A stretch of DNA of 59,012 nucleotides from Melioribacteraceae bacterium (lineage in GTDB: Bacteria; Bacteroidota; Ignavibacteria; Ignavibacteriales; Melioribacteraceae), in the NCBI GenBank assembly GCA_021647785.1, contig JAKIUC010000028.1, positions 1 through 59,012 of the forward strand. Direction: 5' to 3'. Below, piece after piece: positions 7,663-17,700 of this stretch. A program made the position numbers and the translations under genes. The notes beneath the pieces were generated by a model that was given only the letters and a program-made list of their open reading frames with translations, made no database searches and had not been told where the DNA came from. Numbering within the stretch: the first letter of the stretch is position 1; each line of letters opens with the position of its first letter.

Positions 7663-9558
7663 TTAAAGATAATATCGCCAATCAAATGCTAAACGTAATC
7701 CGATATACCAAACAGGTTTAAGCTCTGGTAAATCAGCACCTGTTGGTGAGCTTACTTTATTATTACGCGGTATATCCACACCTGCATTTAGCTGAACTAC
7801 TAAACTGGAACTCTGATCGAGTGAGAACGTACGGAATGGACGATACTCAAGAATTGGAAAATCAAACTGTGTAGATTGAAATGTTATAAGTGTTGTTCCA
7901 TCTTTATTTTCACCTTGTCCTGGTATAAGGAGAGCATCCTTCTGCTTACCATGCCCGTAAAATGTTACTCCTATTTCACGACCAAAAATAAATTGAATTC
8001 GTCCGATTGGGGTTGCAATTCCGCTCTGCCACGGAATTAGACCACCATTTACTGCCTGTACACCAATACTGGCAAGGGTTTCAGGTGATATGAGTGCAAG
8101 TAAAGGAGTAAGAATAAGCATATCTCCTGGAACAAGCCAGAAGGGGAGACGTAAACGGATTAAGTATGCATCACGCCCAGGTATAGCTGCAGTAATTTGA
8201 CCTCCTGCAATAAGTGTACTCGAATTACCAAACTTCATAGTTGAGGGACCATCTTGTCGCCAGCCAAGGTCAAGAAAAATCAATCCATCTCCAGACTCGT
8301 TCAACACTCCCTCTAAACCAACACCTAAACGTATAGCAACATCAATTCCGCCAACACCGCCAACCGTAACTTGGTCAACCCCAAATCCTCCATCTACTGT
8401 ATTACCGCGTATTGCAGGAACTACACCAACAAACATTCCAAGCTCTGTACGAAAACGAGGAAGTTCTCCTAATCCTGTTGCAAGTCCCGGTACAGGTGTT
8501 AACACAAGAACATCTAGTAAATAAGTTCTAATAAGAGTCTCTTTAATATTTAACTTAGGTAGTAATTTTTTTTTACAAACGTTAAAATTATTTGGTGTTA
8601 TTGAAAAAGAATCGGTAGTTGACGGATAATTTATTTCAACATTTCCACTTGCTAAATCAAGAAGTTGTTCTAAACTTAACCTAATAGCTGCAGCAGCAAC
8701 CTCTGCATCTTGGGGTCGCATATAAGCATCACCCATTAGTATAATACGTTCGCCATTCCATGTTGTAACATCTAATCCTTTTTCATTGTAGAAATCATGA
8801 GTACCTTTACGCTGCGAAGCATCGCCCCATGTACCTGCTACATGACCTGCAGCAAAAACATCTTGAAGAAAATGGTGTGCAAATGCTTCATCAGCAAGAG
8901 CCGACAAAGCTAAAGCTGAGCGTTCAGAATCTGATAATAATTCATTATTTAATTTTGCAGCTTTCATCAAAGCACTATAATGAAATAATGTATAAGCAGC
9001 CAGAGCATTTAGTTCTGCACCTTCCGTTAAACATGCCGTTAAATATTCACGAATATCGGTTCCAACTTCCGGACGTGCTAATAAGAAATGGACATTGTTT
9101 GAACCCGCACGGGTTGCATACTCTAAATCTGCACGCTGCAATTTAATATCTGAATCACGAATTGAATTAATATGTTTACTTCGTAATTCAGAATTTGAAA
9201 TATCTATTTTTAATTGAGCAGCAATATCAGCAACCTCTAGTATCCAATCTGTTTTCAAAACATTGTGTAGTAATTTTTCCGGTGAGCATGAATGATCTCC
9301 ACTTATAGCAGACCATGAGGCATAATCAAGCTTTTGAGGTTCAATTGTTTGTGTTGCGTAAATAACAGTTTCGGTTAATCTATACTCATAACCAACTCTT
9401 GCTTCTGCCCAAAGTTTATTAAGAATGGAATGATACTCTGGGGAAAGTTTTTCAATTGCCAACAGACTTATATCTCTATGTTCAGGGTACAACCAGGCAT
9501 ATACAGATGTATTATAAATGAAAAGAAATGCAGCAATCAGAAGAAATGGTTTTTTCAT
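7663..9558 (-). CDS. Secreted S1/P1-nuclease or phospholipase-C-like zinc hydrolase with C-terminal barrel-like domain
   Basis: The best start is ATG at 9558 (631 residues); the frame extends upstream only through a TTG at 9582. The signal peptide ends ...SVYA, and cleavage there leaves Trp as mature residue 1 and His as residue 6, the exact positions of two zinc ligands in P1 nuclease. Further likely ligands are GDH (mature 66-68), LLH (77) and the block AHHFLQDVFAAGH, whose His-Asp-His spacing of 4 and 6 equals His116/Asp120/His126 of P1. THDFYNE follows where the last ligand pair is expected. From about residue 330 the protein changes to alternating beta strands ending WYIGLRLAFDWRYYL, like an outer-membrane barrel. 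Substrate (nucleic acid or phospholipid) is not readable. Confidence 0.75.
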   Translation of the reverse strand: MKKPFLLIAAFLFIYNTSVYAWLYPEHRDISLLAIEKLSPEYHSILNKLWAEARVGYEYRLTETVIYATQTIEPQKLDYASWSAISGDHSCSPEKLLHNVLKTDWILEVADIAAQLKIDISNSELRSKHINSIRDSDIKLQRADLEYATRAGSNNVHFLLARPEVGTDIREYLTACLTEGAELNALAAYTLFHYSALMKAAKLNNELLSDSERSALALSALADEAFAHHFLQDVFAAGHVAGTWGDASQRKGTHDFYNEKGLDVTTWNGERIILMGDAYMRPQDAEVAAAAIRLSLEQLLDLASGNVEINYPSTTDSFSITPNNFNVCKKKLLPKLNIKETLIRTYLLDVLVLTPVPGLATGLGELPRFRTELGMFVGVVPAIRGNTVDGGFGVDQVTVGGVGGIDVAIRLGVGLEGVLNESGDGLIFLDLGWRQDGPSTMKFGNSSTLIAGGQITAAIPGRDAYLIRLRLPFWLVPGDMLILTPLLALISPETLASIGVQAVNGGLIPWQSGIATPIGRIQFIFGREIGVTFYGHGKQKDALLIPGQGENKDGTTLITFQSTQFDFPILEYRPFRTFSLDQSSSLVVQLNAGVDIPRNNKVSSPTGADLPELKPVWYIGLRLAFDWRYYL

Positions 9559-9753
9559 ATTTCGCTCATAATAAATTTTCAAAAAATATTAACAAAAGAA
9601 AATAAAGATAACTTTCAGATTTTCAATCTAATAAATAGTATAGAAAGATTATTCTTTTTTTTGATGCGGCATTGCTAACTTAACTGCAATGGAGAGAGCG
9701 TAATTCTTTACATTTTATTATCTTTAATTTTAATATAAGTTTAACGTGAGAAA

Positions 9754-10944
9754 ATGACCAATTATATTTACAAATGCACAAATTGCAAATCAGAATTTGA
9801 ATCGAGCGAGATTGAAAACAACTTTCACTATCTATGCCCCAAGTGTGGAAAGGCTGAGAAGAACCAACCCCTTAAAGGTGTTTTGCTAATTGAATATAAT
9901 TACAACTCAATAAAGAAGGATATTTCAAGGGAAGAATTTTTAAATTTGGAATCTGGAAAGTTCTGGCTCTATCCCGAACTTTTACCGATAGATTTTTCCA
10001 AAACAGATACTTCTATTTTAAATAGATTATCACTTCCTTCAAGCACTTTATTGGATTATCAAATAGATAATAACAAATTCTCAATTTTAGATGAAACGAG
10101 AAATCCTACTCTCTCTTATAAAGACAGGGCTTCCTCCCTTGTTGCATTAAAAGCTATGGAGTTTGGAATAAATGAAATTGCAGCAGCTTCAACTGGAAAT
10201 GCAGGCTCCTCACTTGCTGGTATATGTGCAAGACTTGGGTTAACTTCTCACATTTATGTTCCTAAAAATATTCCCGATGCAAAGAGAATTCAAATAGCAG
10301 CATACGGTGCAAACCTTGTAGTTGTTGATGGAGATTACGATTTTGCATTTGATAAATGTCTTGAAGATTCTAAAATTAACAATTGGTATAACAGAAACAC
10401 GGCATACAATCCACTTACTATTGAAGGAAAAAAAACAGCAGCTTTTGATATTTTCATACAGGGAAAAGGAAATATCCCAGATACAGTTTTTATTCCGGTG
10501 GGGGATGGCGTAATTATTTCTGGAATTCACAAAGGATTTTTAGAGTTGCTAAAACTTGGCTGGATAGAAAAACTACCACAACTAATAGGAGTACAATCGG
10601 ATAAGAGTGATGCCGTTGTTAGATATTTAAGTAGTAGCAAGTTCGTTTATAAACCAGCAACTACTATGGCTGATAGTATTTCAGCAGGTGCACCACGTAA
10701 TTTATACTTAGCAGCAGAATCTATTAAAGCGAGTGCTGGCAAAGCTATTTCCATATCTGACGAAAACATTTTGCAAAGTCAAAAAGAATTTATTAAAGCA
10801 ACTGGCGTTTTGTGCGAGCCTTCAAGTGCCGCAACATACGCAGCTTATAAGAAATTATTAGATGAAAATGAACTACAAAACAAATCTGTTCTTCTCTTAG
10901 TTACCGGAAATGGATTGAAGGATATTGAATCGTTAAAAGAATGA
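9754..10944 (+). CDS. thrC: Threonine synthase
   Basis: A 396-residue PLP enzyme of fold-type II. It converts O-phosphohomoserine to threonine. An N-terminal zinc-ribbon-like cluster (Cys8, Cys11, Cys28, Cys31) is typical of the shorter, bacterial/archaeal type of threonine synthase. Lys123 in PTLSYKDRAS is the expected PLP lysine, and STGNAGSSLAG (about 146-156) is the phosphate/substrate loop of the family. Cysteate synthase and other relatives share these features, so the specificity is probable rather than certain. The stop overlaps the MocA-like start by 4 bases (ATGA at 10941), suggesting coupled expression. Only a weak GTGAG precedes ATG 9754. Confidence 0.82.
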   Translation: MTNYIYKCTNCKSEFESSEIENNFHYLCPKCGKAEKNQPLKGVLLIEYNYNSIKKDISREEFLNLESGKFWLYPELLPIDFSKTDTSILNRLSLPSSTLLDYQIDNNKFSILDETRNPTLSYKDRASSLVALKAMEFGINEIAAASTGNAGSSLAGICARLGLTSHIYVPKNIPDAKRIQIAAYGANLVVVDGDYDFAFDKCLEDSKINNWYNRNTAYNPLTIEGKKTAAFDIFIQGKGNIPDTVFIPVGDGVIISGIHKGFLELLKLGWIEKLPQLIGVQSDKSDAVVRYLSSSKFVYKPATTMADSISAGAPRNLYLAAESIKASAGKAISISDENILQSQKEFIKATGVLCEPSSAATYAAYKKLLDENELQNKSVLLLVTGNGLKDIESLKE

Positions 10945-11537
10945 AAAACAAAATAACTGGTTTGCTAATTGCAGCAGGCTTCTCTTCAAGAATGGGTAAA
11001 TTTAAGCCGTTGCTAACTTATAGGAAGAAATCATTTTTATATAATATTGTAACTAAGTTGGATTCTGTTTGTGATGAAACCATTGTAATTACAGGGCATA
11101 ATGATGATTTGATTGAGAAAGAGCTAAACTCATTTTCAACAAAAAAAAGAATTAAAACCATTTTTAATGAAAACTATCAAGATGGAATGTTCACATCTCT
11201 ACAAACAGGATTACAGGGAACAGCAAGCAGCCATTGGGTTTTGTACCATTTCATAGACCAGCCAAATTTGCCGAATCTATTTTACAAAGAATTTATTGCA
11301 CAAATTGATGATTCGTTCGATTGGATACAGCCTAAATATAACGGAAAGAAAGGGCATCCAATTTTATTAGGGGAAGAAGTAATAAAAATAATCTTAGCTT
11401 CTAATCCGAAAAGTAATTTAAAACAAATATCTGAAAACCATAATATTAAAAAGAAATGTTTTGATGTTAAAACCAAATCAATCTTTTGTGATGTTGATAC
11501 GAAAGAGGATTACAAAACGTTAATTGAACAAAAGTAA
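10941..11537 (+). CDS. MocA/YgfJ-like molybdenum-cofactor nucleotidyltransferase
   Basis: A 198-residue MobA-like NTP transferase. The N-terminal block LLIAAGFSSRMGKFKPLL (about 8-25) is the nucleotide-binding signature of this superfamily, and GKKGHPILLGEEV is the conserved mid-protein motif of MocA-type enzymes. MocA adds CMP to molybdopterin for xanthine-dehydrogenase-type enzymes. YgfJ is its relative in selenium-dependent hydroxylase loci. A molybdenum hydroxylase gene converges on it, about 0.5 kb away, which fits this role. The C-terminal DVDTKEDYK is also usual in the family. The ATG overlaps the threonine synthase stop. Confidence 0.85.
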   Translation: MKNKITGLLIAAGFSSRMGKFKPLLTYRKKSFLYNIVTKLDSVCDETIVITGHNDDLIEKELNSFSTKKRIKTIFNENYQDGMFTSLQTGLQGTASSHWVLYHFIDQPNLPNLFYKEFIAQIDDSFDWIQPKYNGKKGHPILLGEEVIKIILASNPKSNLKQISENHNIKKKCFDVKTKSIFCDVDTKEDYKTLIEQK

Positions 11538-11562
11538 ATAGGTCATATTTTCTCGTTCAAAT

Positions 11563-12039
11563 TTATTTGTTTTCCATAAAGTTATTATACTTGTCATCTA
11601 TATTTTTGAAAAAGCCATTTGGTTCAATAAGTAAAGATTTTCCTTCAACAGCAATAGTGCCATCATCCAAAGTGATTTCACCTTTAGCTAATATTTTCTT
11701 TCCCTTTTTGCTTACAACTTTTGCGTGTATTTTAAGGGGTACGCCAAGCGGAACAGGCTTTAGAAAATTAATATTTAAATTAGCTGAAACAATTTTATAA
11801 CCAGTAACCCAAGCAGCAAACCCCATGGCTTCATCCAACAATGCAGCGGAGGCACCACCGTGTGCATGTTCGGGCGGTCCCTGTTGTTCTGCTGTTAAAA
11901 CTGTATCACAGTATATTTCGTTGTTCTCAGAATAATACCATTTTACTCCAATGCTTTTAGGGTTTTGCGATCCGCATACAAAACATGAACCATGTTCCGG
12001 GAGTGGTTTTAATTTGTTTTTATCTAAGTTATTTAACAT
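11563..12039 (-). CDS. PaaI-like hotdog-fold thioesterase
   Basis: A 158-residue protein with a hotdog domain. The motif HAHGGASAALLDEAMGFAAW (about residues 74-93) carries the HGG and the acidic residue used in PaaI/YigI-type acyl-CoA thioesterases. A Cys pair, CFVCG, near residue 20 is common in one subgroup of these proteins. Its start overlaps the end of the molybdenum hydroxylase gene by 11 bases, so the two are probably translated from one mRNA. The substrate is unknown. A link to the hydroxylase pathway is inferred from the overlap alone. Confidence 0.85.
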   Translation of the reverse strand: MLNNLDKNKLKPLPEHGSCFVCGSQNPKSIGVKWYYSENNEIYCDTVLTAEQQGPPEHAHGGASAALLDEAMGFAAWVTGYKIVSANLNINFLKPVPLGVPLKIHAKVVSKKGKKILAKGEITLDDGTIAVEGKSLLIEPNGFFKNIDDKYNNFMENK

Positions 12040-14593
12040 TAATTTCTCTCTTCTTTATAGGCAACTTAAAATACCTTGTTCCATCAAACTGATAAAAGGC
12101 ATTTGCAACAGCACCCGCTGTGGGTACAAGCCCAATCTCTCCAACCCCTTTAGCACCGTGTGGTCCTTTGGGGTCGGGAACTTCAACACCAATCACTTCA
12201 ATATTCGGAGTCTCTTTAGCACGCAGCACTCCCATTTTCCTTAAGCGTGTCGATTTTGGAATTCCCTTTTCAAGCTCAAGTTCTTCAGATATTGCATAAC
12301 CCAAACCCATATGAACAGAGCCTTCAATCTGTCCTTCAAAGAGAGTTGGATTTATAATTTTGCCTGCATCGTGAGCTGCAATTATTTTTTCAACTTTCCC
12401 TTCATTATCAAGAATTACAACTTGCGTTGCATAGCTATAAGAATAGTGTGTTACAATTTCTTTAACATCTGCATCCGGTTTTGTAGTCCAATCGCAAATC
12501 CATTGTCCAACATATTCATTGCCCGCCAAATCTGAAAGTCTCTTTGTTTTTAAATCCTCAATTAATTTTTTAGAAGTTTCACGAATTGAATTTCCAATAA
12601 GGGATGTTGCCCTTGAAGCAGTAGTCATTCCAGAGCGAGCCTCTTTGGATGTATCAACAACAACCTCAATAATGTTGGGGTCTATTCCAGTCTCTTCACA
12701 AAGAAATTGAACTGCCATTGTATTTACACCTTGTCCCATCTCTGTCCAGCCATGATTAAGAATAACTCTATCTTCAGAAATTATTTCTATCTTAATTATT
12801 CCATCATCAGGCATACCGTTTCCAATTCCTGTATTCTTTATTCCACAAGCAATTCCAGCATACTTTGAGTTTTGGAATACCTCCTTAACAGCAAGTAATG
12901 TTTCACGAACCCCAGCACCAGCAAGTATCACTTGTCCAGTAGCTGTTTGGTCTCCATTTTTTATAGCATTATCAAATCGGAATTGCCATCTATCAAATCC
13001 ACCTTGTTTGCATAAATCATCCACACATCCTTCAACTGCAAAGGTAGCTTGGTTTGCACCAAATCCTCTCATAGCACCACAGGGTATATTGTTTGTATAA
13101 ACAGCTTTTGCACTCACTTTTACATTTGGAACCGTGTAAGCCCCTGTTGAATGCCCTGCAGCACGCTCAAGAACTTTCATGCCTACAGAGGCATATGCAC
13201 CAGTATCACCAATAATATCCGCCTCTAAAAAAGTTAGCATTCCGTTTTCATCACACCCTAATTCGTATTTCATTTTAATTGGATGTCGCTTAGGGTGCAT
13301 TATTATTGACTCATCTCGTGTAAGTGTAAATTTTACAGTTTTGTTTAATAGGAATGATGCAAGAGCAGCGTGATGTTGAACTGTTAAATCTTCCTTCCCG
13401 CCAAAGCCGCCACCGTTGGGAACAAGCTTAACTCGTACCTTTTTTTCATCAAGGTTTAATATCTTCGCAATCTGTTTTCTATCTTCATAAACTCCTTGCC
13501 CTTGCGAAAATATTTCAACACCATCTTTATAGGGTCTAGCTACAGCAGCCTCTGTTTCTAAAAATGCATGCTCAACCATCTGAGTTTCATAAATTCCAGT
13601 AGAAATAAATTTTGATTTGCTCTTTGCTAATTCTATATCACCTCTATCAACCACTGTCTCAGAAAGGAGATTACCCCCTTTGTGAATATGCGGAGCATCA
13701 GCATCAAGAGCTTTAGTCATTTCAGTTAATGGCTCTAATACCTCATAATCAACTTTGATAAGATCTAATGCTGCTCTTGCAACATCATCACTTTCAGCAA
13801 TAACGGATGCAATTACATCACCAACGTATCTTGTTTCCTCACCTACTGCAACCATCATTGACCAATCTTTAACTATAAGTCCTGATATTCTATCTCCTGG
13901 AATATCCTCAACAGTTAATACTTTTTTAACACCGCTAAGCTGCTCAGCCTTTGTTATATCAAGGCTAACAACTTTTGCACGAGGATGTTTGCTAAACTTC
14001 AATGCACCAAAAAGCATTCCTTGAAATCGCAAATCGTCAACATAGGGTGCAGTTCCGAGTGTTAATTTATCTCCATCATATTTTGGCTGGCTTTTTCCAA
14101 TTTTACCAATTTGTTTTGGAGTGGGAATCTCTTTCGACTCTCTAATCGCATCGGCAGCAAGTTCAATTGAATCTATGATTTTTATATATCCAGTGCAGCG
14201 ACAGATATGTGGAGTGAGCGAGTTAACAATTTCTTTGCGTGTGGGGTTTTCATTGCTTCGGATAAGTGTGTTGGCACGCATCACAATTCCAGGTGTGCAA
14301 AATCCGCATTGTGTTCCACCTTTCTCTACAAAAGCATTGGCAAAAACATTTTGTTTATATTCACCAAGACCATCAGTGGTAGTAACTTCTAATTTCTCTA
14401 CTTTCTTCATTGGTGTTATACACGAAAGAACTGCATCGCCATTAAGTTCAACTGTACACGAGCCACAACTGGCTTGACCTGAACAGCCATCTTTTACAGT
14501 TGTAATGTTTTCGATGTTACGTAAATATTTTAGAAGTGGTAATTCTAAATCACCTGTGTATTCTTTTTCAATACCATTTAATATAAACTTCAT
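12029..14593 (-). CDS. Selenium-dependent xanthine dehydrogenase-like molybdenum hydroxylase
   Basis: An 854-residue fusion of an Fe-S domain and a molybdopterin domain. The first [2Fe-2S] site is Cys37, Cys43, Cys46 and Cys58; the second is Cys96, Cys99, Cys131 and Cys133 (QCGFC...CRC). The molybdopterin part starts near residue 165. It has GGGFGGKEDL around 390 and MRGFGANQATF around 505, and ends with KGVGEIG, where Glu819 fits the catalytic glutamate of xanthine oxidase family enzymes. There is no FAD domain. The layout and the ygfK neighbour match the family called selenium-dependent xanthine dehydrogenase; labile selenium on the Mo centre is known for that group and only inferred here. 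The exact substrate could be a purine or another heterocycle. Confidence 0.87.
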   Translation of the reverse strand: MKFILNGIEKEYTGDLELPLLKYLRNIENITTVKDGCSGQASCGSCTVELNGDAVLSCITPMKKVEKLEVTTTDGLGEYKQNVFANAFVEKGGTQCGFCTPGIVMRANTLIRSNENPTRKEIVNSLTPHICRCTGYIKIIDSIELAADAIRESKEIPTPKQIGKIGKSQPKYDGDKLTLGTAPYVDDLRFQGMLFGALKFSKHPRAKVVSLDITKAEQLSGVKKVLTVEDIPGDRISGLIVKDWSMMVAVGEETRYVGDVIASVIAESDDVARAALDLIKVDYEVLEPLTEMTKALDADAPHIHKGGNLLSETVVDRGDIELAKSKSKFISTGIYETQMVEHAFLETEAAVARPYKDGVEIFSQGQGVYEDRKQIAKILNLDEKKVRVKLVPNGGGFGGKEDLTVQHHAALASFLLNKTVKFTLTRDESIIMHPKRHPIKMKYELGCDENGMLTFLEADIIGDTGAYASVGMKVLERAAGHSTGAYTVPNVKVSAKAVYTNNIPCGAMRGFGANQATFAVEGCVDDLCKQGGFDRWQFRFDNAIKNGDQTATGQVILAGAGVRETLLAVKEVFQNSKYAGIACGIKNTGIGNGMPDDGIIKIEIISEDRVILNHGWTEMGQGVNTMAVQFLCEETGIDPNIIEVVVDTSKEARSGMTTASRATSLIGNSIRETSKKLIEDLKTKRLSDLAGNEYVGQWICDWTTKPDADVKEIVTHYSYSYATQVVILDNEGKVEKIIAAHDAGKIINPTLFEGQIEGSVHMGLGYAISEELELEKGIPKSTRLRKMGVLRAKETPNIEVIGVEVPDPKGPHGAKGVGEIGLVPTAGAVANAFYQFDGTRYFKLPIKKREINVK

Positions 14594-14716
14594 AGGAACG
14601 CAGATTATTATGATTGTTAAGATTAATTATGATTTATGTTCATTTATTAAACACTTATTTAAAATACAAATTCTTTTAATCTTATTAAATCATAAGTATC
14701 ATAAAAATCTGCATTC

Positions 14717-17700
14717 CTATTCGGTTTTTAGTAATGAATCATTATGCAAGTTCTTTAATAGATATATCATTTCTGATAGCTTTGATAGATTGATACTCTC
14801 ATTTTCTGATTCTTTCAACTCGCAGTTAACAATTGAATAATCTCTACTATCCAGTTCAACATTAACTATATCAGATTTATAAATATAATTTGAATTCTTC
14901 AAACTAAGAGTTTCAACAACACCATTCAATTTATAATACAAAGAACCAGCTTTCATCAAATAACAATTATCTTCACTATTAAAACTATCTTCTGTTAAAT
15001 AGAATTTTGGTTTTGTTAAATAAGGTGCTTCACTTGTTGGGCAGAAGGTGTTGCAGTTGCCACACTCATTGCAAAAATCTCCGATGTTAAAAATCTGCGG
15101 TTTTTGCTCAACTGTAAAATAGTCATCAATGATATTAACAACGTCGTTCCCCCTCTTCTCAAGTATGTAAATCGGAATTCTCTCCTGAGTTGATTCAAAT
15201 GAAATATTCGCAAAATTAGGACAAACACCAATGCAGATATTACAAACGTCATCACAAAACAAACAACGAGATGCTTCTGCAATTGCTTCTTCGTTACTTA
15301 ATGAAGGATGCACTAACTCAAAGTTATCTCTATCATCCAAAGAGATTTCTGGCATTGGCTTACCAAACATGCGAGTAGCTTGATTCTGTTGGAACTTAGA
15401 GAAACTTAATTTTTGGGTTCTCCTCTTTTCTTCATCATCATTCGTGTTCGTTCTTTTAATTATTTCCAATGCTATTTTCTTCCCATCACCAATAGCATTT
15501 ATTAAAGAATCGGCTCCGCGAACAGCATCACCACCAGCAAAGATATTTTCCAATTCTGTTTCAAGTGTGTCCTTGTTTAAATTAAGTTTTTCACTCTCAA
15601 GAAATTCGAGTTTAACCTCTTGTCCGATAGCGGGAATTATTGAATCAAAACTTATAGTAAATTCTGAATTAGGAATTTCAACTGGTCTTCGTCTTCCACT
15701 TTCATCAGGCTCCCCTAACTCCATTCTTGTAAGATGGAATTTCAATCTGCCATTTTCTTTTTCAATATTTTGAGGTGCAGTTAGTTCAAGTAACTCTATT
15801 CCTTCTGCCAACAATGCTGTTATCTCTTCAGAATCAGCAGGCATCTCCTTTTGGGTTCTGCGATAAATCACAGTAACTCTTCCGCCATTTTCTACCAGCC
15901 TGTTTGCAGTTCGTGCAGCATCAACTGCTGAGTTACCACCACCAATTATAGCTACCTCTCTTCCAAGTGTGATTTTTTCTTTGCGGCGGACTTTAGAAAG
16001 AAAAGCTAATTGATCTAAAACACCATCATGGTTTTCCCCTTCTATGTTAAGGAGTTTACTTTTCTGTGCTCCTACAGCTATGTGGGTGTAATCATATTCT
16101 TTCTGAATTTTGTTGAACAACACCATATCCACTTTTTGATTGAACTGAAATTTTACACCGAGTGATTTTATTAAATCAACATCAGCTTTAATTTGTTCAT
16201 CTGTTAATCTGAAAAATGGAATCGAATCAGATGCCATTCCACCAGCAAATGATTTAGATTCGTAAATTGTAACATTAAATCCTTCAAGTGCTAAAAAATA
16301 TGCTGAAGACAATCCGGACGGACCAGCCCCAATAATAGCAACGTTAAATCCATTTTTCTTTTTAACTGTCGCAGCAATATCAACATTCTCTTCTTCAGAA
16401 TTAAACCGTTTAATTCCTCGTATTAGCAGGGTGTTGTCATAATTCATACGAGTACACTTGGTTTGGCAAAGATGGTCACACACATTTCCTGTAATGTTTG
16501 GTAGAGGGTTATCCTTTAATATTACATTCAACGCCTCTCCAAAATATCCGTTTTGAGTTTGCCACATATATTCAGAGACGTTCTGAGTAACAGCACAAGT
16601 TTCTATACAAGGTGCATGAACACAGTCGTATTCAGTTAATTGTCGTGATGTTTTAATATTGTCATAAGGGAAATTACTTTTATAATATACTTTGTTCTCC
16701 AATACTAAATCAGCATAGTTCGACAAATTAACTAACCCAGCCTCTCTAACCTCTAACTTCTCCCCTCTTGCCTTTACATATTCATCAATACTTTTTGCTC
16801 CAACGTCATTGAAACTCTTTTTAAGTTCATCCATATATTGAACCATTCGCAAGTAACCGCCAGGCTTCAACAAATCGGAGCAGACTGTGATTGGTTTTAA
16901 ATTGCATGCTAAAGTATCAGCCACATTAAACGCATCAACACCAGCAGAGAACGAGATGTCGAGTTTTCCATCAAAACTCTCTTGTAGTTTTTTTGCAAGA
17001 TTAATACTTATGGGATGCAAGGCACGCCCACTTGCGTAAACCATGTTTTCGCTATCCGGAAGCCATCGTGTTGTGTTTATTGCTTCAAGTGTGTTTGTAA
17101 GTTTCAATGAAAACTGAACCCCAATATTATTAGCACTTTTTTGAAGTGATTTAATTATTTGTAGTGCATCACTATACTTTAGGTCATGTTCAAATGCTTC
17201 ATCAGGAACGGTAATTTCATATCCAAGTTTTTCATTTAAAATATATTTTAGTTTTTCTGCACCTAAAAGAGTTGGATTAAGTTTAATTGTAGTGTGCAGT
17301 TTTCTCTCTTCAATTAAATATTTTCCTATGCTCTCAATCTCATCTGCCGGACAGCCGTGCATTGTAGAGAGTGTAATATTGTTTGATATCTGAACAGGAA
17401 TATCAATCTCATAAATTTGCGGATATAGCTTTTCAAGTTGTGATTTCTTTGCTTCCAACTCGGTACTGCAATCGTTCATCCTATCAAAGAACCATTGTAT
17501 ATTGGGTTTTAAGATTCCCTCTAAATTATAGCCAACACTCATATTAAATATTACACCAAGTTCTTTCGTATCCCAATCAAATTTTTGTTTTAGAATATGA
17601 ATTAAAATCCAAGCGTTTAAATATTCATCAAACGAATCTTTTATTTTTAACTCTTGTGACCACTCGCAGTTGTAGCCTTCGTCCTCCATATCAATGCAAG

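Noticed and set aside
8829-9146. Open frame opposite the zinc-hydrolase gene
   Set aside because: It lies inside a well-supported gene, lacks motifs and has composition typical of a complementary-strand shadow.
9754-10944. Diaminopropionate ammonia-lyase of the selenium hydroxylase locus
   Set aside because: The N-terminal Cys4 ribbon, SYKDRAS and STGNAGSS motifs fit threonine synthase; the lyase has different lysine and glycine-loop motifs.
12029-14593. Selenocysteine-containing hydroxylase
   Set aside because: No in-frame TGA occurs; selenium in this family, if present, is a labile ligand and not an encoded residue.
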